Shown here one piece after another: positions 8,731 to 17,642 of a stretch of DNA of 64,000 nt; the stretch's first letter is position 1; each line of letters starts with the position of its first letter. A model generated the notes under the pieces. It saw only the letters and a program-made list of their open reading frames with translations. It was not told where the DNA came from and ran no database searches. The position numbers and the translations under genes are program-made. The DNA is from Pseudomonadota bacterium (lineage in GTDB: Bacteria; Pseudomonadota; Gammaproteobacteria; Burkholderiales; Sulfuriferulaceae): NCBI GenBank assembly GCA_021801025.1, contig JAJYYK010000005.1:123214-187213 (forward strand), read 5' to 3'.

Positions 8731-9741
8731 TTAAAACAGATGGTGATAATCAATTAAAATATCTTCCAACACCAACTGCAAGTTCAAAGGATGCCCAACT
8801 GCCCGACGCGCGCCCAACAGTTTCTGCTGAAATTGCATCAACCTGTGCGTGCTGGTTCTAAGACTCAAACCCTTAAGTACTTCCGCATAATCGGTATGAT
8901 AACTGATTCCACCCGTTAACTGCACATTGAGCAGATCATGCACCCATTGCTGCAAGTAAACAAGCCAACGTAAATAAGCCGCGTTGTCCCATCGCGCATA
9001 ACGCGCAGCCATCGCCACAGCCGCATCACCCGGTTGACTCAAATCGGCAAGTAATTCGCGACGGTTCTCCAGCAAACGGCTGTCAGCCATTTCCAAAGCC
9101 AATAAAGGTGCGCCACCCGCCAAATTCAAACACAAGTCGGCATCAACCACGCCTTGCGCTTGTAACCATTGCCTGGCCACTGCGGTATCCGGCAAAGGGA
9201 GGCGCAACGCCTGACAACGACTACGTATTGTCGCGGGTAATTTTGCAGGCTGGTGACTAAGTAACACCAATAATGCACCGGGCGGTGGCTCTTCCAATGT
9301 TTTAAGCAATGCATTCGCGGCGGGCAAATTCATGCCTTCAGCCGGATTAATCATCACAATACGCAAGCCTGCCCGATGCGCGCCAATATGCAAAAAATCA
9401 CATGCATCACGAACTTGCGCAATACTGATACCCGTTTGGCTACGGCTGTCGCTGACATTTTCATCACTTTCGTTTGTCGTCTGCTCTGATTCAACTGCCA
9501 GAAAATCGGGATGATTCCCAGCCCCCATCCAATGACAGGCTGCGCACACACCACAAGCCATACCCCCCTTGCGTTCGCACAATAACGTCTGTATAAATGC
9601 CTTGGCCAGCGCACGCTTGCCCAAACCTTTCGGCCCGTACAACAACAATGCATGCGGTAAATGGGACCGCAATCCATGCAAGGTTTCAGCCAAATCAGCT
9701 TGCCAGGGATAAGCGTGCATATCGACTGGGTGCTCGTTCAT
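8731..9741 (-). CDS. holB: DNA polymerase III delta' subunit
   Basis: The 336-residue protein is a clamp-loader AAA+ subunit. It has a P-loop-like LLYGPKGLGKRALA near residue 35, a four-cysteine zinc site (CERKGGMACGVCAACHW) and MNLPAANALLKTLEEPPPGA, followed by the SRC-like LPATIRSRCQALRLPLP sensor segment. Delta' helps open the beta clamp during loading onto DNA. The ATG overlaps the tmk stop by 4 bases, so tmk and holB are translationally coupled, as in many proteobacteria. Confidence 0.95.
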   Translation of the reverse strand: MNEHPVDMHAYPWQADLAETLHGLRSHLPHALLLYGPKGLGKRALAKAFIQTLLCERKGGMACGVCAACHWMGAGNHPDFLAVESEQTTNESDENVSDSRSQTGISIAQVRDACDFLHIGAHRAGLRIVMINPAEGMNLPAANALLKTLEEPPPGALLVLLSHQPAKLPATIRSRCQALRLPLPDTAVARQWLQAQGVVDADLCLNLAGGAPLLALEMADSRLLENRRELLADLSQPGDAAVAMAARYARWDNAAYLRWLVYLQQWVHDLLNVQLTGGISYHTDYAEVLKGLSLRTSTHRLMQFQQKLLGARRAVGHPLNLQLVLEDILIDYHHLF

Positions 9742-10358
9742 TCACAAGCCTTAGCCGGCAACAAAGGGCGTAATAATTCACTTAATTCACAGCGAATGGC
9801 GTCAATACTGCGATCGGTACGTACCACACGAATACGCTGCGGTTCAGCGGCAGCACGTTGCAAATACACAGTGCGCACCCGCTCAAAAAAATCACCCTGC
9901 TCACGCTCAAAACGGTCTGGCCGATGATGCGCCGTCAACCGCTGTTGTGCGACATCAACTTCTACATCGAACAGAAAAGTCAAATCAGGCTGTAAGCCCT
10001 GCTGCACCCACTGCTCCAAAACAGCAAGACGGTGGGGTTGTATTCCACGCCCACCACATTGGTATGCATAACTTGCATCGGTAAATCGATCCGTCAGCAC
10101 CCACTCACCACGTTGCAGCGCAGGACGAATGACTTGCGCCAGATGTTCTGCACGTGCGGCAAACATCAATAACAATTCGGTGTCAGCACTCATGGCGTCA
10201 TTCAACAATAACTGACGCAATGTTTCGCCCAGCGGAGTACCGCCAGGTTCGCGGGTCGTGATGACAGTTTGCTGGTGCGCGCGTAAAACCGCTGCCAACC
10301 ATTGCACATGGGTGGATTTTCCCGCACCATCTATTCCTTCGAAACTGATAAAGGGCAT
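9738..10358 (-). CDS. tmk: Thymidylate kinase
   Basis: A 206-residue dTMP kinase with the P-loop FEGIDGAGKST near the N-terminus, the DR(Y/F/H) base-binding segment TREPGGTPLGETLR, and WVLTDRFTDASYAYQCGGRG, the conserved core of the active site. It phosphorylates dTMP to dTDP for DNA synthesis. It lies between mltG and holB and overlaps holB by 4 bases, the standard order for this operon. Confidence 0.97.
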   Translation of the reverse strand: MPFISFEGIDGAGKSTHVQWLAAVLRAHQQTVITTREPGGTPLGETLRQLLLNDAMSADTELLLMFAARAEHLAQVIRPALQRGEWVLTDRFTDASYAYQCGGRGIQPHRLAVLEQWVQQGLQPDLTFLFDVEVDVAQQRLTAHHRPDRFEREQGDFFERVRTVYLQRAAAEPQRIRVVRTDRSIDAIRCELSELLRPLLPAKACE

Positions 10359-10390
10359 TTAAATTCTCATCAATGAATCAATGAACAGGT

Positions 10391-11404
10391 TCATTTTGGT
10401 GACGCCACGAGCCGTTTTTGATAACGGGCCACGGCGCGATTGTGGTCAACAAGCCGTTGGGTAAAACAGTGGGTACCATTCCCTTTGGCCACAAAGTACA
10501 AATCCCTGGTGTTCGCTGGATGCAAAGCAGCCTCAATAGCCGCCATGCCAGGCATGGCGATTGGCGTCGGCGGCAACCCCGCGCGCGTGTAGGTATTGTA
10601 AGGCGTATCCGCCTGCAAATCACGTTTACGCAAATTTCCATCAAATGTCGAACCCAAACCATAAATGACACAGGGATCAGTTTGCAGGCGCATTCCCAAG
10701 CGCAAGCGATTCAAAAATACAGCAGCAATCAAGGGGCGCTCGATTGGGTCACCGGTTTCCTTTTCAATGATGGAAGCCATCGTCAATGCCTGCTCAGGTG
10801 TCAGATAAGGCAATCCTGCTGCGCGCGTACGCCACGCCAGCGCTAAACGCTGTTGCATAACACGATAAGCCCGTTTAAGTATGGATAAATCCGTACTCCC
10901 CGTACTAATGTCATAGGTCGCAGGAAAAAACCACCCTTCCGCATGCGCATGTGGAATATTCAATGCTTTCAAAATTTCGGCCTCACTCATATCGCGTGAA
11001 GCGTGATCTATCCATGGATAAGCATCCAGCGCAGTCCGCATCTGTACGAATGTCCAACCTTCGACAAATCGAATTTGACGCGGTGTCACGTCACCATTGA
11101 CCAATTTGCCCAATAACTGTAATGGCGTCAATGGTGAATCCACCACATAAAATCCGGCCTTAATCCGGCCTGCTTGCCCAGTCATTTTGGCTAACAGCCG
11201 AAACTGCAAAAGCGACAATCTGCCACGGGGTAAAGCATGTGCGGCTTGCATTTGTTCACTCAATGCCAATAAACCACTTCCCGCTTTCAAATCAAAAGCA
11301 ACCGGTTCCGCAGGTAAAGCCAGCGGTTTATGCCCATAATGGTACAAATCAATACCCAGTAGCATAAACAATAACATGACAGCTGCCAAACTGAATTTAA
11401 TCAT
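10391..11404 (-). CDS. mltG: Endolytic murein transglycosylase MltG (YceG family)
   Basis: A 337-residue inner-membrane protein. An N-terminal membrane anchor (FSLAAVMLLFMLLGIDLY) is followed by a LysM-like region and the catalytic YceG domain, with LTMASIIEKETGDP carrying the catalytic glutamate and DPCVIYGLGSTFDGNLRKRD, then YNTYTRAGLPPTPIAMPG. MltG cuts nascent glycan strands and helps set their length. I place the start at 11404 (MIKFSL), inside the end of pabC with an 8-base overlap. A longer frame back to 11476 would overlap pabC extensively and lose the clean anchor. Confidence 0.93.
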   Translation of the reverse strand: MIKFSLAAVMLLFMLLGIDLYHYGHKPLALPAEPVAFDLKAGSGLLALSEQMQAAHALPRGRLSLLQFRLLAKMTGQAGRIKAGFYVVDSPLTPLQLLGKLVNGDVTPRQIRFVEGWTFVQMRTALDAYPWIDHASRDMSEAEILKALNIPHAHAEGWFFPATYDISTGSTDLSILKRAYRVMQQRLALAWRTRAAGLPYLTPEQALTMASIIEKETGDPIERPLIAAVFLNRLRLGMRLQTDPCVIYGLGSTFDGNLRKRDLQADTPYNTYTRAGLPPTPIAMPGMAAIEAALHPANTRDLYFVAKGNGTHCFTQRLVDHNRAVARYQKRLVASPK

Positions 11405-12209
11405 TTTCTTGCTCCAGTTTCTCACGCAATGTATTCGCCAGCGGTCCGACACGCCATCGCGTGCTCGCCAATTCACTCACCGACCAGATGCCGATTACAC
11501 TGTTACATAACATGACTTCATCTGCAGCCAACAAGGTTTCTAATGTCATGGGGCAAATTTCCATTTCCAAACCCAAAGCCGGTGCCAATGCCAAAATACG
11601 CGAACGCGTCACACCTGCCACGCCACAATAATCAAGGTTGGGCGTCATCAATTTCCGTCCGCTGAGGGCAAATACATTGGTCATGGTGCCACACACCGGC
11701 AAACCGTGCTGATCCAGCATCAAACCCTCTGCAATGGAAGCATCCTGCCATTCCGCTCTGGCCAACACCTGCTCCAATCGGTTAAGATGTTTAATTCCTG
11801 CCAAACGGGGTTGATGTGCCAGACGCAACGCGCATACTGTGATTTTCACCCCATGCTGGATATGCTGAGTCGGATAATCAGGCAAAGGGGTGTACGTGAC
11901 AATCCGGGTGGGTACCGCCCCGGGTTGGGGCGCATAGCCCCGCCGTCCCACTCCACGCGTCACAATTAGCTTGATAATACCTTCTGATTTGCTCTGCATA
12001 CTGCGCAAAATGTCTTGCATCAGCAATGTCTCAGCAGGACAGACTATCCCTAAACGCGCACAGTCTGCAACCAGCTTTGCGTAGTGTAACGGCCATTGCT
12101 GCACTTTTTGATTGTACAGGCGCATCGTACGAAATACGCCATCGCCATAGGCCAGGCCACGGTCCAGGACTGATACGCACTGCTCAGGCTGGCTGTTCGT
12201 TATGACCAT
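11397..12209 (-). CDS. pabC: 4-amino-4-deoxychorismate lyase (PabC)
   Basis: A 270-residue PLP-dependent class IV aminotransferase-fold enzyme. Key segments are DRGLAYGDGVFRTMR near the N-terminus, AGIKHLNRLEQVLARAEW with the PLP lysine, EGLMLDQHGLPVCGTMTNVF and CGVAGVTRSRILALA. It converts aminodeoxychorismate to p-aminobenzoate and pyruvate, completing the step begun by the neighbouring pabB product. It overlaps pabB by 10 bases and mltG by 8, so the three are coupled. Confidence 0.94.
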   Translation of the reverse strand: MVITNSQPEQCVSVLDRGLAYGDGVFRTMRLYNQKVQQWPLHYAKLVADCARLGIVCPAETLLMQDILRSMQSKSEGIIKLIVTRGVGRRGYAPQPGAVPTRIVTYTPLPDYPTQHIQHGVKITVCALRLAHQPRLAGIKHLNRLEQVLARAEWQDASIAEGLMLDQHGLPVCGTMTNVFALSGRKLMTPNLDYCGVAGVTRSRILALAPALGLEMEICPMTLETLLAADEVMLCNSVIGIWSVSELASTRWRVGPLANTLREKLEQEND

Positions 12210-13519
12210 GTTTCAATACCCAACGCACGCAACAACCCTTTGGCTTTCGCACGTGTTTCCGCCAATTCACGTTCCGGTTCCGAATCTGCAACGATACCGG
12301 CACCTGCAGAAAAAGTTAACGACGAACCAGAAATCGTCATGGAACGAATAAGGATATTCAGCAACATATCGCCGTCCAAATTTAAATAACCCATACTACC
12401 CGTATAAGCGCCACGTGGACCGGATTCCAGTTCACGAATAATTTGCATGGTTCTAACTTTGGGGCACCCTGTAATTGTGCCACCCGGGAACAAAGCCCGC
12501 AATAACGCATACGGGCTGATATCCGGACGCAGCTGTCCACTGACGGTCGATTCAATATGGTGGACATGAGCATAGGTACTCACCCCCATTAATTCATCAA
12601 CTTGCACACTCCCGGGTTGACACACCCGGCCCAAATCATTCCGCTCCAAATCAACAAGCATGACGTGCTCAGCCCTTTCCTTGGGGTGAGTACGCAAGGC
12701 TTCACGTTGCAGTTTATCTTGTTGCTGATCAGCAATCCGGGCAAAAGTGCCCGCAATGGGCCGTGTACTGATATGGTCGCCCGTTCGCCGAAACAAATAC
12801 TCAGGCGAAGAGCTGACGATGGCATGATCCAGTCCAAATTGCGCGATACCGGAAAAAGGTGCGGGATTATGCGTACGCAAAGCATGGTACACCGATTGAG
12901 GGCTAACCTGTTCGGCCAGGTGCCCATGCCAGCGACGCGACAAATTGACCTGAAACGCATCTCCCGCACGAATATAGGTCTTGGCAGCCTTCACAGCAGC
13001 CAAATACAGCGCATCAGTTTCTTCAATCAAGCTATCGAGTTTCGCTGTGGGATAGCATGGGAACTGAATTTTGGACAGATCTTGCTGCATGGTCAGCACA
13101 TCTTCCGCCTGCTCAGCAAACAACCATGTCACGCCTTGCGTTCGATCATGCAAAACCGCAGCGGGAATACGCATCAAAACAGCCAACGGGAAGTTGTTGT
13201 TCTCCGCAGGTTGCGCCTGAACAGAGGGTTCAAATACCTGTAGAAGCTCATAAGCAAGGTACATAAACCACCCGCCGCGAAAGGGCAGGTGCGCCGCTTC
13301 GGCAGGTGTTGGGCGATGAGTAGCTTGCCATTGTGAGTTTAGGCACGCAAAAAATTGATCAGCCTGCGCCCAACTGAAGTATTCGGCCTCCATCGGACAT
13401 GCCAGCAAAATATCCCAACCTTCAGCACCCGTGCTTTCCAGTAACACTGGGTAGCGTGCCGGATTGCTGGCATGTAATGCAAACAAATCCGGCCGTACGG
13501 TCAGTGCAACAACAGGCAT
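12200..13519 (-). CDS. pabB: Aminodeoxychorismate synthase component I
   Basis: A 439-residue chorismate-utilising enzyme. The C-terminal catalytic domain has AGDAFQVNLSRRW, ISTRPIAGTFAR, ERAEHVMLVDLERNDLGRVC, FPGGTITGCPKVRTMQII and SFSAGAGIVADSEPERE-type blocks. It aminates chorismate for folate synthesis. The motif PIAGT is the form usual in anthranilate synthase (TrpE), whereas classical E. coli PabB has PIKGT with an active lysine. The overlap with pabC, and pabB-pabC-mltG order, argue for PabB; a bifunctional role is possible. No glutaminase subunit (PabA) is encoded here. Confidence 0.88.
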   Translation of the reverse strand: MPVVALTVRPDLFALHASNPARYPVLLESTGAEGWDILLACPMEAEYFSWAQADQFFACLNSQWQATHRPTPAEAAHLPFRGGWFMYLAYELLQVFEPSVQAQPAENNNFPLAVLMRIPAAVLHDRTQGVTWLFAEQAEDVLTMQQDLSKIQFPCYPTAKLDSLIEETDALYLAAVKAAKTYIRAGDAFQVNLSRRWHGHLAEQVSPQSVYHALRTHNPAPFSGIAQFGLDHAIVSSSPEYLFRRTGDHISTRPIAGTFARIADQQQDKLQREALRTHPKERAEHVMLVDLERNDLGRVCQPGSVQVDELMGVSTYAHVHHIESTVSGQLRPDISPYALLRALFPGGTITGCPKVRTMQIIRELESGPRGAYTGSMGYLNLDGDMLLNILIRSMTISGSSLTFSAGAGIVADSEPERELAETRAKAKGLLRALGIETWS

Positions 13520-13558
13520 AAAGAATCTACCGGGACAAGAAACGTACTGACTAAGACA

Positions 13559-14797
13559 TCAAATCCGTCGAAACACTAAAGTGCCATTGGTGCCGCCAAA
13601 ACCAAATGAATTCGATATAGCCACATCAATTTTCATGTCACGGGCGACATTGGGGACATAATCCAGGTCACAGGCGTCATCAGCTTGCATCAGGTTAATC
13701 GTGGGAGGAGCAATCTGGTGGTGTATGCTCAACGCAGAAAAAACTGCTTCAACACCACCCGCCGCACCCAACAAATGTCCCGTCATGGACTTGGTAGAAC
13801 TGATTGCCACCCGGCGAGCGTGGTCACCCAGCGCTGTTTTCAACGCAGCAGTTTCAGCCATATCACCCAACGGTGTAGAAGTACCATGCGCATTGACATA
13901 ATCGACCTGGTCTGCATTCATGCCTGCGTTACGTAAAGCATTGCGCATACAACGCGCCGCACCTTCACCATTTTCTATGGGTGCCGTCATATGATACGCA
14001 TCACCACTCATGCCAAAACCAACCACCTCGGCATAAATCCGGGCGCCACGCGCTTTGGCATGCTCGTACTCTTCAAGCACCATCACACCGGCCCCTTCCC
14101 CCATCACAAAACCGTCCCGGTCTTTGTCCCAAGGCCGACTGGATGTCGCAGGATCGTCGTTACGCACCGACAAGGCACGTGCCGCCGAAAAACCGCCCAT
14201 TCCCAAAGGACTGAGTGCAGATTCAGCGCCACCAGCAATCATCACATCCACATCACCATATTCAATCATTCGCGCCGAATCACCAATCGCATGGGTGGCT
14301 GTAGCACATGCGGTCACCATCGCCAGATTCGGCCCTTTCAGACCATAGTGTATCGACAGATTGCCGGAGATCATGTTGATGATGGAAGCCGGAATAAAAA
14401 AGGGTGAGATTTTACGGGCACCACCTTCCAGATAGGTGCTGTGCGTGGCTTCAATCAGAGGTAAACCTCCAATTCCGGAACCAATACTGACACCGATACG
14501 CTCTGCATTTTGTTCAGTGACTTCCAAACCTGAATCTTGCATGGCTTCCATACCAGCCACCATACCAAACTGGATGAACAGATCCATGCGTCGCGCATCT
14601 TTAGGATTCAAAAATTGCGTCACATCGAAATTTTTTACTTCACCGGCAATTTGCGAGGCAAAGGGACTGGGATCAAAACGGGTAATCCGCGTAATCCCGG
14701 ACACACCCGCCACGATATTGCGCCAAGTGGTTTCTGTGCCGATGCCGACAGGAGAAACAACACCAAGCCCGGTAATCACTACTCTGCGTTTGGACAA
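13559..14797 (-). CDS. fabF: 3-oxoacyl-ACP synthase II (FabF)
   Basis: A 412-residue thiolase-fold condensing enzyme. The nucleophile is Cys164 in [12 protein letters not shown]; the paired histidines are in [15 protein letters not shown] and [14 protein letters not shown]; the C-terminus has the glycine-rich [16 protein letters not shown]. It elongates acyl-ACP with malonyl-ACP in type II fatty acid synthesis, and often adjusts unsaturated chain length with temperature. It lies 101 bases downstream of acpP, in the usual order. Confidence 0.97.
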   Translation of the reverse strand: MSKRRVVITGLGVVSPVGIGTETTWRNIVAGVSGITRITRFDPSPFASQIAGEVKNFDVTQFLNPKDARRMDLFIQFGMVAGMEAMQDSGLEVTEQNAERIGVSIGSGIGGLPLIEATHSTYLEGGARKISPFFIPASIINMISGNLSIHYGLKGPNLAMVTACATATHAIGDSARMIEYGDVDVMIAGGAESALSPLGMGGFSAARALSVRNDDPATSSRPWDKDRDGFVMGEGAGVMVLEEYEHAKARGARIYAEVVGFGMSGDAYHMTAPIENGEGAARCMRNALRNAGMNADQVDYVNAHGTSTPLGDMAETAALKTALGDHARRVAISSTKSMTGHLLGAAGGVEAVFSALSIHHQIAPPTINLMQADDACDLDYVPNVARDMKIDVAISNSFGFGGTNGTLVFRRI

Positions 14798-14898
14798 AAC
14801 AGCTCCACTTGAAGAATTGATTCAGGAGAAAAATTCAAAATTATTCCATGGCGAGATGAAGCACAACAACCATAGAAAACTTCGATTCAGAATAAAAC

Positions 14899-15138
14899 TT
14901 ATTTAGCCTGATGGCCATTTACATAATCAATAGCCTGTTGCACCGTCGTGATTTTTTCAGCTTCTTCATCTGGAATTTCACATTCAAATTCTTCTTCCAA
15001 AGCCATCACCAACTCCACTGTATCGAGGGAATCCGCACCCAGGTCGCCAGCGAAAGAAGACTCAAGTTTGATATCCGCTTCATTCGCGCCCAATTGTTCA
15101 GCAACGATTTTTTTGACGCGTTGTTCGATATTTTCCAT
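14899..15138 (-). CDS. acpP: Acyl carrier protein
   Basis: A 79-residue acidic four-helix protein with the phosphopantetheine site [18 protein letters not shown]; the modified serine is Ser37. It carries fatty acid intermediates for FabF, FabI and others in the cytoplasm. The usual upstream neighbours fabD and fabG are absent; instead a repeat copy and an orphan secreted gene follow. The leader holds a partial copy of the repeat at 15201-15236, about 63 bases before the start. Confidence 0.98.
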   Translation of the reverse strand: MENIEQRVKKIVAEQLGANEADIKLESSFAGDLGADSLDTVELVMALEEEFECEIPDEEAEKITTVQQAIDYVNGHQAK

Positions 15139-15535
15139 ATATGCAGCTCCAAAAGTATAAACAAAAATCTAAAAACCCGACCATTCTAACAAACTTACCC
15201 AAATTTTGCATAAATTCATCAGATGATCACATAGAAACCCTCCCAACCGAATACCCACTGGCTAAAGCCGGAAAGTTTCAATCCTGCACTGAAAGTCAGA
15301 ATACACTTCACCTTAGCGATGCGCCCGAATCAGATTTCATGCTCACTTTCTTGAATGAGTGAGACCGGTTTGACCCAAATAAGCCATCAGGATACGAGAT
15401 AATAGCAAGACAAGTGCAAGATGGTTTGGGGGTTAGGAGAAGCCTGTGGTAAATGATGGGCACCGAACATATCGCAAAAATGGCTGCAAACTGACCGCCA
15501 GCGCTCGGGGAGCCACCTTAATGGACGGTTTGGGT
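15139..15535. other. Intergenic region upstream of acpP (about 400 bp)
   Basis: No gene is credible here. On the minus strand it must contain the acpP promoter; a TTAGAAT-like -10 is visible near 15185-15191. It also contains a partial copy of the MITE-like repeat (separate entry). The rest has no recognisable gene or structure, and short ORFs across it lack coding character. Confidence 0.5.
15201..15236. repeat. Partial copy of MITE-like repeat, upstream of acpP
   Basis: This 36-base segment resembles the left end of the element at 16205-16417: both contain ATTTTGCATAAATTC followed by a GATGATCAC core. No matching right end is seen nearby, so it is a solo end or an older remnant. Confidence 0.55.
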
Positions 15536-16054
15536 TTAAGGCAACCGGTACAAATATCTGGATTGCGCACAATATATTTTCGATTTCGCCTGACTGTAAG
15601 CGATCTTGCTGCCCACAGCAGAAACCAGTACCGGATGTGCGCCAGTATCGCCCTGATCAAAACGAACACCTGTCCAGTTCGTAATCGCCTGCGCCAACTT
15701 ATCAGGGGTCACGTCAGTTTCTGCTGCCAGGAATAACAATCCGCCCTGTTCGTCGCCGACCAGAATAGCGTTGATTTGCACTTGCCACAAATAGGTTTGG
15801 GGGGTCTTAAACCACCAGGCTCCGCCTTGATGCTGGTAAGGCGCGCCGTACTCCGCACTCAGGTAACGATAAAAATAGCCCGGATCCAGCGCATCCAGAC
15901 AGAGCAAAGCATTACCAATAGTGTCGTTAAGCGTGGAAGACTGCGCCCAAGCCACCGGTGCGGTTAACCCGCCCAAAAAACCCAATACTACAATTGTTTT
16001 TTTGAGGAAAAGATGGCTTTGCAATAAAAGTGGTACACGACTCAACTTAAACAT
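15536..16054 (-). CDS. Orphan secreted protein of unknown function
   Basis: I place the start at the ATG at 16054 (MFKLSR), giving 172 residues; the longer frame starts with GTG at 16087. A signal peptide is evident: KKTIVVLGFLGGLTAPVAWA followed by QSSTLND. The mature part has a LCLDALDPGYFYRYL segment, then WWFKTPQTYLWQVQINAI and a basic C-terminus. I recognise no family. It stands where fabG/fabD would be expected upstream of acpP. It may be periplasmic. Two cysteines are in the mature region (LLCLDA and KIYCAQ), compatible with a disulfide. Confidence 0.6.
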   Translation of the reverse strand: MFKLSRVPLLLQSHLFLKKTIVVLGFLGGLTAPVAWAQSSTLNDTIGNALLCLDALDPGYFYRYLSAEYGAPYQHQGGAWWFKTPQTYLWQVQINAILVGDEQGGLLFLAAETDVTPDKLAQAITNWTGVRFDQGDTGAHPVLVSAVGSKIAYSQAKSKIYCAQSRYLYRLP

Positions 16055-16975
16055 CCTGCTCGCCCTTGCGTCACTGAAAGGTGCCACAATTAGCGCCTGT
16101 TAAGATACCCACTGGTACACCCCACATTGATTGAGCGTGGATGGATGAACGATCATTCACCGCCATGCATCAGGTCACTCAAATTTATTGATGAAGGATT
16201 TAATCCGGATTTTGCATAAATTCGCGTGATGATCACGCAGAATATTGTTTTATAGAGGAATTTTATGGAAGCGTGGCGTAGTGATTCATACGCCCAATGG
16301 AATAAAATTTCTATATGAAACAATAGGCAAGCGAGAGCGCATGTAATTTATCCTTATTTCCTTGCTAGTTTAAAACCCCGGCCTTCAGGCCGGTGACCTC
16401 ATTGCTGCAAAATCCGGGTTAATTTTGATTCACGAAAGAGAATCATCCAAACAAACAGGGAAAATCGGAAATTAAATTTAAATCAGCGTATTAAAACAGT
16501 TTTTCATCAATCAATCCACCTTGTCCCTGCCAACCTGGTATGGACAGAATTTCCCCTGAATCTTTGCTTTCTGCGCTTATTACACCACAAAAACACCGTC
16601 AGTGACAAACTCAAAACCGCTACCGATTCCAAAAACCCTGTTTGCATGTTTATGCCCTGCGTTGTCAGACCCAGACAACACCGATTTGGCAACACAAGAC
16701 CTCCGCTCTGGCAAGAAGCACTGTTGCTCGTTGTAACATCAAGTTTGCATTGAACCAACATGTAGCATAATATTCACTGTGGGTATTGATGATTTATAAA
16801 CTCCTTTATTTTATACTGTGAATAGTCACTTCTTCAGTGTTTTTACCCCATATCACATATAAATTTATCTAAATGCCAAGTTTTTCAATTACCCCGGTAT
16901 ACATGTTACTGAACGGGTTGCAGTGACTGCGACAGAAATTACACAACCCATATGATTAAATTTAAGGAGTGTATG
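16055..16975. other. Long gene-poor intergenic region
   Basis: This region separates the orphan secreted gene from the small exported protein. It contains the MITE-like element (16205-16417) and an AT-rich stretch from about 16750 to 16970. A minus-strand frame at 16507-16761 (84 codons) has one hydrophobic stretch but no family resemblance, and I do not accept it as a gene. The promoter of the next gene must lie at its right end, but I cannot identify one. Confidence 0.5.
16205..16417. mobile_element. MITE-like element with 12-bp terminal inverted repeats
   Basis: CCGGATTTTGCA (16205-16216) and its exact inverse TGCAAAATCCGG (16406-16417) bound a 213-bp segment with no gene. Inside the left end is GCGTGAT-G-ATCACGC (a perfect 7-bp hairpin), and near the right end CCGGCC-TTCA-GGCCGG (16378-16393). 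Similar left ends occur at 15201 and 45343. This is the pattern of a non-autonomous transposon derivative; no transposase is present in the window. Confidence 0.6.
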
Positions 16976-17335
16976 ATGAAACGACTATTAATGGTGTCTG
17001 CTCTGTCCGCCGTGCTGTCTCTGTCCACTGGAATCGCGTTGGCTGTTGATCAAACGCCAACCCAGGAACAGACCCAAACACAGGGTCAAGTTTACGGCAG
17101 CCAAATCATGACGAGGCAAGAGCGCATTGAATACCGCGCCAGGATGCGTACTGCAAAAACGGACAGGGAACGCGCACAAATCCGCAAGGAACATCATGAA
17201 CAGATGAAAGAACGCGCCAGAGAACGTGGCGTGACCCTGCCTGACGTGCCGCCGGCAAGCGGTGGTCGCATGGGGTCTGGTGGCGGTATGGGACCGGGTG
17301 CCGGCATGGGAATGGGTGGAAATAACACGCATTAA
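16976..17335 (+). CDS. Small exported protein with Gly/Met-rich tail
   Basis: About 119 residues. A signal peptide MKRLLMVSALSAVLSLSTGI ending ALA-VDQ precedes a Gln/Thr-rich linker (TPTQEQTQTQGQ), a highly charged helix (MTRQERIEYRARMRTAKTDR, then RKEHHEQMKERARERG), and a Gly/Met-rich tail (MGSGGGMGPGAGMGMGG). Similar small periplasmic proteins occur in many betaproteobacteria with no known function. AAGGAG lies 6 bases before the ATG at 16976; the ATG at 16973 is an alternative. A terminator follows. Methionine and histidine content suggests possible metal binding, which is inference only. Confidence 0.75.
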   Translation: MKRLLMVSALSAVLSLSTGIALAVDQTPTQEQTQTQGQVYGSQIMTRQERIEYRARMRTAKTDRERAQIRKEHHEQMKERARERGVTLPDVPPASGGRMGSGGGMGPGAGMGMGGNNTH

Positions 17336-17364
17336 TTTGGCGTGACTCATATTTCAACCAAACA

Positions 17365-17397
17365 AGACGCGCCAATCATGACGCGTCTCTTATTTTT
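17365..17397 (+). terminator. Intrinsic terminator after the small exported protein
   Basis: AGACGCG (17365-17371) pairs with CGCGTCT (17382-17388) across a 10-base loop, followed by CTTATTTTTAC. The stem lies 30 bases after the stop codon. Confidence 0.75.
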
Positions 17398-17642
17398 ACG
17401 TTAAACGGGTCGCAAATCCAGCATTCCGGGTTTTAAACAAGCACACGGATATGGTCATTTCTGGACACGAACTCAACCCCAACCAGTTAAAGCGTTATTA
17501 CTGTGAACTTGCGATGATCTTTATCCCGGCAATTCATTGCACCGCATGAAATTGCACGGCCAATGACGTCAAATTTGACACGCGGCTTTTTCGGGTAAAC
17601 TGTAACGCGTTGATTAACCCGATGCAAACCGTTAGGAATAGT
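17398..17642. other. Intergenic region before galE
   Basis: About 245 bases with no recognised gene. AGGAA at 17633-17637 is the galE ribosome site. Nothing else of note is visible. Confidence 0.4.

Noticed and set aside
16507..16761. Minus-strand ORF of 84 codons with one hydrophobic segment (VAVLSLSLTVFLWC)
   Set aside because: No family resemblance, no clear ribosome site, and located in a gene-poor AT-rich stretch; probably chance.
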